Shown in pieces: positions 43,709 through 57,330 of a stretch of 64,000 bases of DNA; within the stretch, counting starts at the first letter, position 1, and each line of letters opens with the position of its first letter. The translations under genes were made by a program, and so were the position numbers. The DNA is from Multifurca ochricompacta (taxonomy: Eukaryota > Basidiomycota > Agaricomycetes > Russulales > Russulaceae): positions 1-64,000 of the forward strand of contig WTXG01000148.1 of NCBI GenBank assembly GCA_022496185.1, read 5' to 3'. The notes beneath the pieces were generated by a model. It ran no database searches. It saw only the letters and a program-made list of their open reading frames with translations, and was not told the DNA's origin.

Positions 43709-45222
43709 TATTTACCACATGGTTCAGTTTCTGGCTCTGACCCATTTGAATAAGTTTGGTCTGCTTTTGATTCCACTCTTTCAATAATAGTGAAGGTGAT
43801 GTTGCCTGGGCAAGATGTGCCAACAAGGTAACAGCAAGAGGAACATAATCCACAGTTTTGATGAGTTCCTCTGCAGCATCATCATAGTCCTCTCCTATTT
43901 CCTTCTATATTTCTTTAGCAGCATCCTGGCTAAGAGTCTTCAATGGAGCCAATGTAGGCTTTGTCCACCGGGTCTGGGGCAGCCGAATCGTACCTCACAT
44001 AGTGATAAGAAGAGTAACACAATGGATTCCTGCAATCCTGGAAAGTAGCTTCTCGACAGAATGTCTTATGTCACCAGCCTGGTCCCAAGGTGACTCAAAA
44101 TTGTCAAGACAGATGATAATATCCTTTGAACATAATTTAGCATGAGTATGAGACCAGGAAGCTTTTGAGCCTCCATCCAAGACACCACCAAGTGTCTTTG
44201 CAAGTTCAACTAGGAGAGCACCTGATGAGGAGACTGATTCGCAAGCAACAAAGTAACGAGCATCCCCGAAGTGCTCTTGAACTTGAGGGCGAGTGAGGAC
44301 TGCACTTGCAAGAGTTGTCTTGCCATAACCACCAGGCCCGAGGATTGCAATGCGGGCAGGACGAGATCCGACCCCAGTGAAAATCATGTGAAGGATCTCA
44401 GCAAGCTCGGCACCACGGCCAAAGAAAATTGCAAGTGCAGATGGCTCTTGGTGTTTGGAACTTGGGGATTGTCAGTCGGCAGCGCAACATGAGTATCAAC
44501 AAGATATGCCTACGTGATGACATCAGGGACTCCAGATAGGCCCGCATGGAGGACCTGTCAATTTTGTAAGATAATATCATTACAACCTTTTATCAGCAGC
44601 ACGCATACCTGGCGCACTTCAACCAGTGCAAAACGCACATCCAAAACCAACTCGGCCTGGTGCCAATGAGTTGGGTGAGTGACAGGGAGGATGAGACTAG
44701 GACCAACCTGGAAAGTCTGAAGTATATTTGATAGCTCCCCATCATATTGCTTGACTTTCCGTAGCAAATCCTTGCGCAGAAGAACCTTTTCAACACGTCC
44801 TACCTCCGTGCTTCGCCTAAGTGCGCTCTCAATCCCACATAGTTCACTTATGTATGATCAGCTAGTGATGGAACATCATGAAGATAGGACGTATGACTGA
44901 AAGGATTGAGCGAAGACCGGGAGGGTGATCCTTTCTCTCAAGGTTATATTTCTGGCAGGACTCTCCGACATTTACGACTAGACTGGCAACTCTGCCAAGT
45001 TTGCGCATTACAATATCCCATTCTTCTTTGTGCTGCTTTACTTCCTGTCAAAATAAACAAAGTGGTCAACATGAAGTATAACCTAGAGTGTGGTTATATG
45101 CTCACATCCTGCATGGTGAGAACTTGGAGTAGGAGACCTGCAACTGGGGAGATGTAAGAGATTTTTCCCACCAAAGAGCTTGCCTCCTTCAAAGCGGCGA
45201 GAGATGTCTCGATCGCGCTCAT
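43709..45222 (-). pseudogene. Truncated NB-ARC/STAND NTPase (NLR-like) gene
   Basis: Exon 1 starts at ATG 45220-45222 (MSAIETSLAALKEASSLVGK) and ends at a GTGAGC donor near 45115. Exon 2 (EVKQHKEEWDIVMRKLGRVA) follows, then LLRKVKQYDGELSNILQTF near 44720-44770. This N-terminal helical region resembles the MLKL/HeLo-like heads of Agaricomycete STAND proteins. The NTPase has a P-loop GPGGYGKTTLAS (about 44320) and Walker B-like IIICLDNFESPW (about 44085). A TGA at about 43995 (ITM*GT) and a TAG near 43915 break the frame. The gene ends after VPLAVTLLAHLAQ and a few tens of codons, at the transposon-like border at 43708, so the C-terminal repeat domain is missing. Intron borders are partly uncertain. 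Confidence 0.75.
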
Positions 45223-48200
45223 CGCGACCCCACCACTTTCACTGATTGGCTCCGATGAGGTGGGGTGGAGGCCAGCAGTTGTAGAGGGAGGGCAGATTAA
45301 GAGCCACCACGCAAGCAGTAAGACAGAACTGATTGATCGCTGCTAGATGACGCATGAAATATCCTACGGAGGGTTTTCCTGAATGAAACTGATTCTGATT
45401 GCATGATTTGATCCTGAACTGAAAAGTATATGTTTGTTTGTGGTTGAATACGGAAACGAAGGTAAGTGTCATCTTAGTGGATGCGGCTACTAGCCACAGT
45501 TGCTCAGTTGTGGGAATGTCAACACGCGACGCGGGCTTTGCCGACCGCACCAACCAACTCCTGGTTCGATTTTTCAACAACTCACCTCCTTTCGAAACCT
45601 TTACCTTGAGCATCCCATTCACCTATTAATTTATAAAGTCATCGTGATGACCGTTGCCCGACGAGTCCGTGGTGGGCGATACTCGCCATCTGCTTGACAT
45701 TGCAATACCCACATGGGGTTGCAAACTGTAAAATTTCATGCAAAAATAAAATTGTATACTTTAACCGAGTTGAGCATGTGTAAGTTGAGACCCAAGACCC
45801 AAATTACCCATCTTAGCGTACTCAGGGTTCCCCTTTCCCCGCTCACTGATTATATCGTAAGAAAGTATACCGAGGTTGGATAAATGAATGTGAGGTTATC
45901 GTTTTTTAGTAACTCTCGTCCTGGGCTGATTGTCGCGGTGAGTTGGTGGTCTACTTCGCATGCCATTCGTATTCTACTAGCGGTCATGGTCACAAGTTTC
46001 TGGCGGGTAGTTTGAGGGCGATCAAGCAGGCAACCGCGTTTTTGCAACCCAGCCCATTCCCTTTACTGTGCAAGACAGTCCTCCACATCGTCAGTTAACA
46101 CCGACAACTCAGAGTCAATCTGTCCACCTTGTTGCACGATGACGTTTGGAATATGGGCAAATTGCGTAAGCTCTTAGCCTCGCTGACTTGTCAGCTGTTA
46201 GAATCGCCGCCGTAATATCAATACTGAACATCATCGCTATTTCTGCCCTTCACATGGAGCTGAAATGTTGTTCGAATGTTGTTCGAATCAAGACGATCAG
46301 GTATCCGATTAATTGATTAACCCTCCTGACATCGCCGCGGCGGGTTTCGTTCGACATGTGCGTGGACGTACTGTTTTTGCCGCTATTAGTACACTTCACG
46401 ACCAGATGGAAATCGATTAATTATGGGGACTTGGCAACAAGCACTACAATCGTCATCATCAGCATTTGTGGCATATTATGTAACCCAGGCAGTTGCCGCA
46501 CAACTCCTTTAGGGTTAGTGCTACAACGCGCAGAACCATGGGGCGCCCATCTTCCAAGCAAAATATTTTCTCAGACATGGCAAGTCTCACCACAGGCGTG
46601 AACACACGGAGGGGTACCCTGACAGTTTGCGTTCGAAACTGGGTTGGAAATACTGAGGCCAAAACCTGGAAGTTCGGAAGTTCCAATAGACCGAGCGCCT
46701 TAACGACGAGCCTTTATGTACCCATTTTGGCTTTGGAACAAGTAAGGCAGGAAATTACCCCCGATTGGTGGTGTTGAGAAACGTATGGACGCTCATATTT
46801 CATCATTTATCTGAGTTTCGTTTAGCGGAAGAGTGGGCTTCCATTCATTCAGAGTGCTATTTCTTCCTCTTTCTTCCTCCGAATACCAATGGTCAGCACC
46901 GGATCTCATAAGTACACATACGCAGACCGGGGTGTCCCAGCTATGGTGTCTTCTCTTCTTCGTCCAAGATTCCAACTTGAAGATAAGTAACGATTGCATT
47001 ACTTAGGTTTTCCAGAGTTTGACCGTACAGTACGGACATCCTACGCAGTCTCCATCTCCGTTCGTTCGGAGGCCCTTCTGCAGTCATTTAAAAAACAACT
47101 TCTTGCCTACCCACATATTTTTTTTCGGGTTACATTTTCTCGCTTTGTTCTGCTTACGATTACGACCATCCCAAACAGGCACAGGTCAAATTACCCGGCA
47201 CTGCGACATCCGGCGTTCTCTACACCCGCGTCATGATTTCATCCCCCTCGTCCTCGTGCTTTCTTGTGGAGGTTTGCGCTCAATATTACACCCGTCTTTG
47301 TCTTCGTCCCTCCTAGGCCTTGTGGAGGCATCGTCGTGGAGCGAAGCATCACACTATATCATAGATTTTTCTTCTTCTATTCCCGCCCTGCCATTTCACG
47401 TACTGACTGCATGTAAGAGCGGACTTCAGCTCTATTTGGCCCTGGGTCAGAAGTAGAGATCCTGGTAACAGTACGCGATACACTGGGACAGCGGCGCTCG
47501 CGACTTGCCGCGTAACACCGCGCTTCCATATGGTATGAGTATCGTTAGATAAATATTGAATACATGCGTACTATTTGGATTGCTCATAGCTCGATGTGCC
47601 AACATTAATCAAGAGTTTGCGTTTGTGGTAAGCGAATGCTTGTGCTTGTGGCTAGGCATGGAATTGTCCTAAAGATTACATTTCTCAGGTGGGGAAGGGG
47701 GGTTTTGACTTACATTCAAGCAGCATTGAATAAAAGCCAACGCATTGAAATCATCCTCGACTCTTGGTTTGGTTGGAAGAAAGACATTAATATTCGAGCG
47801 GGGACTGGCCACCCGGCCACTGACTGGATGACTTGGAAGCCTCCTCCTAGAGTGCCAATATAAACGGGCATTGGTTTAAAATCGATACAACTTCTCATTT
47901 ATTTATTCAGCTCTCCACATGCTTTTCAGTGCTACCACGAGTGGGAGGGACGCTGACTAGCTACGTTATCATCAACCATCGCCTCATTATACACGCATCA
48001 ATGAGCCATTGATATCTATATGATCGTTTCTTGTTTCTGAGTCCCTCATCGCCCTGTACAACTAGTTACACAAACCTCAAAATTTTTGTAGTTCATGAGA
48101 CCACAACGACACGTGACCACACGCGTCAACTTCCATCTCTCATCTCTCATCTCTTCTTCTTTAAGGTTCAAGTTTGCGCGACACGACGCATCCTCGCCAG

Positions 48201-49073
48201 GCTTTTGGGGTCAGATAATCTCACCCGCGCTCCAGGGACCATCCGATTACGCCCGAGTGTCTAAGGTCATCTATCAAGGGTCAACCGCGAGTGATTCCTG
48301 CATTCCTCCCTCGACACGTTCTCCTGTCTCACAATATACCTAAACCCAGTACTCCACCTAACTCGAAAGACCCTCACCCATGGAAAACGCTGTCTGAAAC
48401 AACCTCGTTGAAGAGAAATATTTCAGGAAGTCAAGCACACACCTCTATACCCCAACCAAAGGCCTCGACACGCTCTAAAGATATAACATTTGATTCTTGC
48501 GAGAAATTTGTTGGACCCTGCCGGTAAACAAATTCTTAAAAGGATTTGTTCCCGAGGCACACGAAAAACGACCAACAAACGAAATAATATTTGCCCGTTC
48601 CAAACTGTCTCGGAGAATGAGAATGATTTTTGCAAGTTTCTCTACTGTCTGATACATGGATGCTTCTACGCTTACGCGTGACATAGATTCAGGCAGTCGA
48701 AGCACCAGGACTTTGTCCTGGTCTAAAATTTGTCAATACCACCTCTTCCCAGGATGGCCCATACCGTTTGAAACTCGATATATTTCTTTATTCGGGTTCT
48801 TCGAGTCGCTCTGACAGGCGTGATACAACTACTGAGGATACAAAGCCATTGCCGTCGACTTTTTGATCGAGAACAAGACCAAGAGTGACGGTATATTCCG
48901 GGACCTTAAAAGTATGTGGAAAGAGGACAAGACGGATGGGGATGACTTGGAGAGTCACGTACGATGGACAAAAAATGTTTATCAAATCTGTGGCCAGTTG
49001 ATCGCCTATGCCTCCGCACTTCACCGCTCTCAATTTCGCGTCTTTTCGTTTTTTGTCTATCTTTTTGGTGAAA
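45223..49073. other. Gene-poor stretch, nothing recognised
   Basis: Only short open frames with no recognisable domain, such as 127 codons at 45239-45622 (-) and 145 codons at 47019-47456 (+). No LTR, terminal repeat or RNA gene was recognised. It may contain old, unrecognisable remnants. Confidence 0.5.
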
Positions 49074-50726
49074 ATGGCCGCCTCCTTCAATGTAATCGCA
49101 GCGGAGTTATATACACAAAACCATTCCACTGGGCTACCCTTGCTTGAATTCTTCCAGAGATATAACTTCCTATCGGAGGTCGACCGCGGCTATGACACGA
49201 CTGTTACCCCCGTATCTGATGAGGCAGATGTGGCACTTTCCAAACTGAAGACATACCAACGGTTGGAGAAGGTTAAGAAGACTGAGCTTCGCAAGTTTCT
49301 TGTTCGTGACGACGATAACGCCGCCACAACCGCCGACGGGGAGCTCAGGTATTACATCACACCAAATGCTGTATGGTACACAGAGGCGCTTTTTGGCCGT
49401 TCAACATTTGGGTACATCGCATATAACGCCAAAAGCACAGACCTGGCCTACCCCTCAAATATTTCTGGCAAACAGACCTTTCAAAGGGAAGGGGACGTTT
49501 ATCGCGAACTGCACGACGCGCGAGTACCAAACATACCAAGGATGGGTTTCGCTGGCGACGTCCCTCTATCACCTGAACATGTCAAGATCTCATCATTTGC
49601 TGTACAGAGGACAAGGACGCAAGACTATGTGAAAGGGACTGAGGGGGAACACGACTGGTGTCCTGGTCGACCGCGTGTGATCGTATGTTCATTACCGGCT
49701 CGTTTTGGAGAAACTCGGGAAGACTCTAAATATGTTCAGGTCTACAGGGCAGCTGTGTGGAGTGATGCCATTGTAGGTAAGTGACGTTGTTTCCTGCGGG
49801 TGCTATATATGCTAAATAGTCGGCACAGCTCACTCGGTGGCATACGAGAAGGCTGGACTCTTGCATCGGGACGTGAGCGCGGGAAACATTCTTATAACCG
49901 AGGATGGTTCGGGGATGTTGATCGATTGGGACCTGTCAGTAAAAGTATACAATGAGGTCGAGGAACAGCCAAGACAATATTCATGAACAGTATGTTATCT
50001 GTCAAAAATTTCTTGTGCGTTATGAGCTTATCTGGATTGCATTCAGGGAACATGGCAGTTCATATCGATAGCGCGTTTACGAGAACCTCAGTTCACTCCG
50101 CATGAGCTCTCAGGCGACCTGGAGTCATTCTTTTGGATGCTCTTATATGAGATTTCGAGATACAGGAATGTCAGGAAGGTGGATCTCAAATCATATGCAA
50201 GACGTGTTCGACCAGTATATGGAGATAGGTCGCGACAGTCCTGTCATAGGTGGTGATAGCAAGCTTGACTGCTCACTGGGTCACGCCTTGCTCCTGAAGA
50301 AATTGTCGAATATTTGCTTACGACTGGTGAAAGGCTTGTCAACACCCCTGCTTGGAGATCATCGAAGAACTACGGTCACTTTTCCACGACTATTACCTTC
50401 ATTTGAAACCACTATTCAACTTCCTCCCACTGAGGTCATCAGAAATTGAAGACAGGCGGAAGAACGACCCACGAGTCAAAAATGCTCGGGAAAAGCTTCT
50501 TTCTTCCGAGGTCGTACTATCCATCATTAGGAAGCATCTTGCGTCTGAATGGGACACCGACGATGACGGTAGCATGGAAAACGCGGGGATCGTTCTTGAT
50601 ACAGTAGGTAGCAGGAATCAGTGGAAGTGCAAGGCGGAAGATAGTGGAGCGAAGGAAATGTTCAACCAGATGCGTAAAGGGAGAATGCCAATTGGTTCCA
50701 GAGCCGCCGTGGAGGTTCATCAGTAA
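49074..50726 (+). pseudogene. FunK1-type fungal protein kinase, decayed
   Basis: Exon 1 (ATG 49074; an upstream in-frame ATG at 49008 is possible) ends at 49776. A 52-nt GT..AG intron follows, then exon 2 from 49829 with the catalytic loop [13 protein letters not shown] and MLIDWDLS, the FunK1 form of HRD and DFG. A TGA occurs just before the next intron (QYS*), after which GTWQFISIARLR and GDLESFFWMLLYEI continue from 50047. The conserved DVFDQYMEIGRD lies in the next frame and EELRSLFHDYYLHLKP in the third. With one stop and two frame changes, a functional kinase is unlikely unless unusual introns exist. The N-lobe lysine is not obvious. Confidence 0.8.
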
Positions 50727-53191
50727 GACACTGTACACCAAATCGTCGTAGAAATTGGTTTTTAGTTTTACATTAATATATCATCAGTTGACACTTGGTC
50801 AAGAATACAGGTAAATGGTGTAAAAGAATGCTCACGAATTGATGAAAACTCGCAGCCAACACACTCTCACAACCACTGCCCTCCGACGCCTGGCACAACC
50901 CTATACCATGAACTCTTGCTTGACGCTGAGAAACGTCTTCATAAGCACTGGACTTTTTGGCCCTGTCATCACTAAATCAGCTGCTGTTACACCCATCATT
51001 CTTTTCCCTGGATTCCCCGCTGTCCCCCTAATTACACCCGGTGTATATAACGAGTACTAGTAGACACTAGGCAACTCGAGCCTTAGACCCGAGCTCTTGT
51101 AGAACTCGTTACTCGATTGAATCTGTGCTCTCCCATTTTCCCTTGGTTGTCCCGCCAGGCGACTGAATCATTGAACATTTCCCTCAAAACCCCCGAACCC
51201 GATTCTCCGCTCGCACACGATACGACCTACCGACCGTAACAGCCGCAGTACTTCTGTGTATTTCTTTCCTTCTTTCATGATCTCTTAAAAAAAGCCTTTT
51301 TCAACAAAATTTGAGCTTTACAGGCGTAGTTAGAAAGCCCTTTGAGTCCGTCCTAACTAACCCCTATCACCTTTTCTTCCCCTCCTGCCCTCAACTCATC
51401 TACGCTCGATCAGGTCTTATCACATGATTATAGCCTTTGTATCTCCTCCCTCCCTTAGAGCAAAGGCAGGTGGTGTTGAGTCGCCCAGCTTGTATCATCG
51501 AGAAAACTATGAGAATAAATAATATCAAGAAGGCTGTTGAAAGCAAAAGTCAGAATGCATGTCGCGGATAGAGGATCTACATACATAATACGGAGCTGGC
51601 GCGTGCGGTGGCTTCCCGGAGGACCTTTCATTGCATGTATAATCTAGCGCGCTTGCGAATACTTTCGGTTGGAAGCATGATGGCAGTGTTGCCCTGTCTT
51701 GTCGCGTATATATATGGACCCGATCGGGTAGAGTTCGTCGCCGGTGGTGATGGTGGTCTATCATGCCCTCTCTCGGAGGGGGGGCTTCAAGTTACTAGCT
51801 GCCAATTACCCGGAGCCCTACACTGGCACTAGTACACTTTTCAGATATTCATTCAGTAGGGTGGGCTGGGAGTTTTGGGGATTGTTTGATTTCGGCGATA
51901 GCGCATTCGCCGACGGTACTAACCTCCATTCCATTGCAGCTGCTTTGATGAAGAGATAGGTCAACCTCAGGCCTTCCTTGATAGCTATAGCTCGGGACGT
52001 TCGTGGAACAGGGTGACTGGAGTGCTATCTACGTGGCTGTACCTGTACCCATGCATGTATGGTCAAGCAAAGCACCCACGGCGCTATAATAAAATCGATA
52101 TCGGGTCCCTTATTGGACGGCGCTTGGAGGGAAGATTGATTGATTGCGCATTGTCATTATGTGGTGCATGTGCATGATTGACGCTTGCGCTTGTGGAGAC
52201 AATACGCCGTCGCTTCACTCACGGCCCCTCGGATCGGATATATTATATATATGTACTGCTGGGAGCAACTACTAGCCTAGTATATACACACACTAGATCC
52301 GGTTGTAGACTCAAGACCGAGTACATGGTCTTATCAACATTTTGTTCAAGGGCGAATGCGAATAAGAGTGTATCATAACCACTATAACTACCGGGGTGTC
52401 GGGCTGTCGGGTGTGGCATCACTTCGTTCACTAGATGTAGTTAATGATGTTAGTACATTCCCCTCCCACTGTCAAATGTCAATGTCGATACTGCGCCGTA
52501 CGTCGCTCGACGCTTGACAGTGCGCAACACCTGTCCCACGGTACAAAACAAAAGTCGAGCCTGACACAACTCAAAATATAGGCGTAATTCCCATGACGCA
52601 CAATAGTGTCTGGCGGTTGGTAACACCGTTGTACAATTATCTTGGTGCTGAGCGATACGAGAAAAGAGTGTTCGGAACACTGAAGCCAGACCAAGAGAGT
52701 GTATTTGATGGGAGGCATGCTGCGATACCAATCACAACATGACCATGAGTGTCGTTACAGCGTTTATCCCCTCGGCAAAGCAGGATGCCGATGGATTGAC
52801 ACATGCGCATGAGCGAGTTGATGAATACTTGGTAACCATTTCCGCGGGGACGGCGGGGGGGGGGGGGGGCTTTAGAATAGTGAACCAGAGCCTCTCTGGT
52901 CGTGAGGGCAGAAAAAACAAAATCGACATTGTCAGAAAAATACAGTAAGAGAGGAGAGAAGAGAGTTGAGAAGAGAGGAGAAGAGGAGGGAGGAGGAGGA
53001 GGAGGAGGAGGAGGAGGAGGAGGAGGAGGAGAGAGGGAACGGGTGTTGCCGTCAAGTCAAGATTTAGACTGACCAAAAGTCAAAGTCAAAGTCAAAGCAA
53101 AGTCGAGGGGAGGCGTCACTTGCCGCTTCACTCTACTCTACCACCCCTTCTTATTCCTTTTTGACCATCTTTTTTGGTGGTCATATCTCTC
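50727..53191. other. Intergenic stretch without recognised genes; GGA microsatellite
   Basis: No convincing coding sequence. A GGA repeat (about 52985-53033) creates a poly-Leu open frame on the - strand, and a run of about 15 G lies at 52854-52868. A short array of TCAAAG units (about 53078-53100) and a T-rich stretch precede the start codon of the next gene and may belong to its promoter. Confidence 0.55.
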
Positions 53192-56100
53192 ATGCCCAGT
53201 CTATTCTCCCGATCTCGTACACCTTCTACCCCTCAAAAGTCACACAAAGCCCATACCGAATTTTCAGACGAATTCGGTCGTGTAACAAGTCATGGCTCTG
53301 CGAGGGGCTCCCTTACCGTCCCTGGAAAGAAGGATAAGCATGCCGAAAAGACTCGCACTCGCACCTTGAGCACCCCAAAGGGTAAAGCCCCAGGTCTCAT
53401 CGTTCACGATGACGAGCCTGTCATACCCGACGGTAGTTTTTTCCCTCTCAACCTTGACCCCCCACCACACAGCGGTGACCATGGACCTCCATCGGAGTCA
53501 GAACGGGGTGCGTACCTATATCTCCATCACTCTTTTCCTCTAAGCGCCCTCTATTGTGGCCGGTACTTCCCCGTCCTCTGGGTTTCCACTTTTTTTTTTG
53601 TCTTTGAGAAGGGTAAGGCAGGTGATGGAGATCACTGGTGACGCCAAGGGCTGTGCGCACAACGTCGCGTGTCCTTCGCGCCCACCCGGGAGCTCCCCCT
53701 CCTCGCGTTTTGATTCTCTTTGCCAACTAGCAACTTACCTTGCTAACAATGACGATCACAGGACCTCGCGACCGTGAGCAAGACTATGGTTACCTCTCCT
53801 ATCAACGCCATCTCGTCCTCGGCCTCGACGAGGTCGACCGTCTCGTCCGCACCGTCACCGAGGAACTTGGAACACGTGGTCTCACCATCCCTTTCCTCTT
53901 CTCCTCCCTGGCTCTCGACGTCAATTCCTCCGGCGTTCGTCGACTCGTGCAAGCTTTCCTTCGTACCTGTGTCTCCTTCCCTGCGCCGGACGCAGACCAC
54001 ACATGGCGCGAGGAAGCCCGCTTTGCCGCTCCTCCAGAGCTTGCCATGTTTCTCCGTTGGGGGCTTGCTCATGTTTTGCGTGTTTCTGGGGGTACCGCCG
54101 TTCGTGGCCTTATCTCTTGGGACATGTACGTCGAATGGAGTGAAGCCGAAGTGGGTGAGCAACAACCTTTTCTGGTCTGCTTTTTCCTGCACCGAAATGT
54201 TGATTCCCCGTTATAGTACAAGACTATCCCGCCACTCACTTCGAAACACTCATCGCACCCATGCAGCAGCCTCTTCCCTCAATCGTTGTCAACGTTCTCT
54301 CTCTCCTTGCTCGCCTAACAGCCCATTCCTCATCCTCAGGCCACACTCCCCCAACCCTCTCCCCTCTTTTTGGACCGCTCATTTTTGGTCTTGGCCCCGC
54401 GGCGTTACCCTTCCATCACACGTACCTTCAATACCTTCGTGCTACCAACGCAATGGAGCATGTCTTACTCGCCTTTGTTCGCTGGCAAGATGCGCCAAGC
54501 AACGAGTCTTCGGGTTCCTTTGGTGGCGGACCCGGTAGTGCTGCATCCCTTGGCGTACCGACCCGCCTCAAAGATTGGATTCGCGGCTATCCGGCCATGC
54601 TCCCAGAACCAGCCACACGCTCAAAGAAGCAGGATAGGCTTCAACCCCGCCGCGGTGCCCGCACCGTGCGCGTCGTCAGTGTGAGGCGGAACGTTCGGAT
54701 GTATACGCCCGATCTCGTTAAGACCGCTTCAAGCTGGGCCAATCGCCCCCGAGCGGAATAACCCATACCCCGAATCCATTTGCCCAATCTCGCGATTGGG
54801 AACGTGTCGCCCCATCTACACTCAAGCTGACTCCGCGCTACGCGGACAGTTTCAAGAAGCGTATGGATCTACCGCCTAATTTCCACCCCCATACTGGCAT
54901 CGCCTCATCTAATGCATCCATCTCTTCCTCCACCACCATATCCACGCTTGGGGATAGCCCCACCGATTACTTTGGTCTCGGCAAACCTGCCCTGGGAGGT
55001 GAGGAGCGTTTCCGCAGTTTGACAGAACTTAAATGGGGTGAATTCGAAGCAATGGGCTTCGGAGGAACGGAATCGAGTGAGAGGAAACTCCAGTTTGACC
55101 TCACCGAAAGCGCGCGGACGGTACGTCATATTTGCTTCCATGTCATGTGGCCTCACGCTTTCCATACACGCACTAACTCACCCGCGCTGCATTCCAGTCT
55201 CGAGCGGCAAAGCGAGCGACGCTGACCTGGACGGACTTCTCCGCCAGTGGCTTCTCGCGTACGGATGCACCGCTCAGCGCGACGCTTCAATTCAGCTCTC
55301 CTCTCGTAAACTCAATTTCGTCTTGGCCGGAACAGCAGGCCGATATCACCCGCAAATTGAAGAAGACACAGAAGGCTCTCCCTCCGTTTGGGTGGGACAC
55401 AGAGCCGGTGATGGGCACGGAAACCATCATCGAGGAAGCATTCGTTGACGTGTTCTGTGATCTCATCTATGGAGGTGGCTGGATGGACATAGAGCGGGAG
55501 GAAATTGACCGAGAATGCAATTGGGCACTGGTGAGCATCAGCATCCGGAAGATTGTTTGACCGTCTTCCCCGCTCCTTATACCTTCCACCCCACGCCCAC
55601 AGATCGAGTTCAAGTCACTCCCGATTTCCAGATCATCTGTATCTGGAGGTTCGGACCCGCGCACTTCCTCTACCGTTTTCCTCTTTGAGGAGTTTGTGCC
55701 GCTCGAATACCGCCAACAGCTCTCCGCAGGTGTTCAGAGTAAGAGAACGCTCGCTTCGTTCTTCTCACCCGGAAAGACAAAGCAATGGAAGCAAGCCACG
55801 ACTCTCAATGGGCGTCCTTATGTCGTCGGCCATGTTCCTAGGAGCCTGAACTCTCGCGAGGTTGAATTTGAAGGTTTCCTTCGCGGCAATAACAGTTCCA
55901 CGAAACTTATCTCACTGGGTCGTGATGGACCCGTAAAGCGAGATGTGATCCCCACTGAAACTAAACCTCCGTCGACGCCTGTTGCCGCTCCATCTCCTTC
56001 TTTACTGACCCCAGTACCGAAGCGTTCTCCCCCTCGCGCAGAGCAGGTCTCTTCCCCTCTGCTCGTACCCCCGCAAGAGGAAACCACTATTCGTCCAACA

Positions 56101-57330
56101 ACACCATCAGCTTTACCTTCTACCCCGGCGAGCACAAACAAACGGCGCTTCCGCCTTCCTACTGGTCTGCCGCTCACCCCGAATTCGCGCACGTCCGGCT
56201 TGACACCCTCTGAGGCAGAAGACGTCGACTTTGAGACGCGCCTGGCAAGTTACAGCGACGACGAGCTGAATAGTATCAACGCAAGCACGCGTCAACTGAC
56301 GAAACAGGAGCGTCGTCGTTCAAAGGACGATGCGTGGGTTGACATTTTAGTTGCCAGTCACACCCGGCGCGCCGGTAATCAAGACGCGGAGATTCGCCGG
56401 CCCGGTGGTCCGCGAGCACGGAACACTAGTCGTCCAGATCCGGAAGTTGCCAGTCAGCAAGTTGCCCAGGTGCTTGCAGGCATTCGCGGTCCTTCGCCTC
56501 CATTCGATGGAGATAGCGAGGCTGACATTGAGCCGATGAAAGTGCCTCACCGTTCAAAGATGGACAGCCATGGGGCCGCACTGGAAGTAACCCATACACC
56601 CGCGATCCCAGAAAGTGAAGGTCAAACAGAGCCGGAGGAAGTTCCAGAGGAGGACGCACCACGTCGACAACGACGATTAGGCTATTTTGACTTGCATCCA
56701 GAACGCCGCCCGTTGCGCTCGGATTCGGACGAGGTTTTCCTTGAACCGGTGCTTGAACCAGTGCTCGCTCGTGGTCCGGCGGAGAGTGAGAATGAACCCC
56801 CGCGTCTGAGTGACGTCTCGGAAAGTGTTTATTCTGAAACGACACCACCCGCCTCGCCGAGGCCCTATCACCGTCCCACTGAGATTGACATCACCGAAGC
56901 GGCTCCTGATTCTGTCACCCCCACCTCGCCGACACTGACGTACTCTCCACGCGATCTACAGCGCCAACAGGAGGTGCGCGACCGATTATCGGGAAAGCCT
57001 GGTCCCAAGACAAGCGCGCTTATTGAGATGTATCGTGAGAAGGAGCGTCAGGCTACGGGTCGAAGTTCGCCTCTTGGTTCGCGTGTCGCGCAGCAGCAGC
57101 AACAACAACAACAACAACAACCAGAGGAACGTTCATTACAGGCAGTGAAAGAAACTTTACCGTCACTACCAGAGCCATCGCCTTCTCCTACCACACCTAC
57201 ACCAGAGGAAAGTGGCACTCAGCTCATAGAGCCTCTGAGTTTCGACCTTGAACAAGGGCGGAATAGTCCATATCGATATGTGCACGGTGCGCCATTGCAC
57301 AATGTAGTTGAGGAGGAAGAAGAGGAATGA
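53192..57330 (+). CDS. Msb1/Mug8-domain morphogenesis protein, five exons, one apparent 1-nt frameshift
   Basis: Exons: 53192-53507, 53762-54154, 54217-55120, 55198-55530, 55603-57330, all GT..AG. About 1,224 residues. Exon 1 is basic and Ser/Thr-rich. The Msb1/Mug8 domain begins in exon 2 (REQDYGYLSYQRHLVLGLDE) and extends to exon 5 (VFLFEEFVPLEYRQQL, HVPRSLNSREVEFEGFL). The rest is a long, probably disordered Pro/Ser/Glu-rich tail with a Gln run near 57092-57121. Proteins with this domain act in polarity and cell-wall morphogenesis near Rho/Cdc42 signalling. Exon 3 needs one extra base: after TASSW the frame hits TAA at 54761, while the adjacent frame from GGG 54736-54738 continues through SPPSGITHTPNP. 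All exon phases agree if one G is missing. This is either a sequencing error or a real lesion. Confidence 0.8.

Noticed and set aside
47019..47456. 145-codon open frame
   Set aside because: No domain, no homologous copy, biased toward Ser/Leu; not supported as a gene.
52732..53076. 114-codon - strand frame with a poly-Leu stretch
   Set aside because: Created by the GGA microsatellite.
55818..56192. 124-codon - strand frame
   Set aside because: Antisense shadow of exon 5 of the Msb1/Mug8-domain gene.
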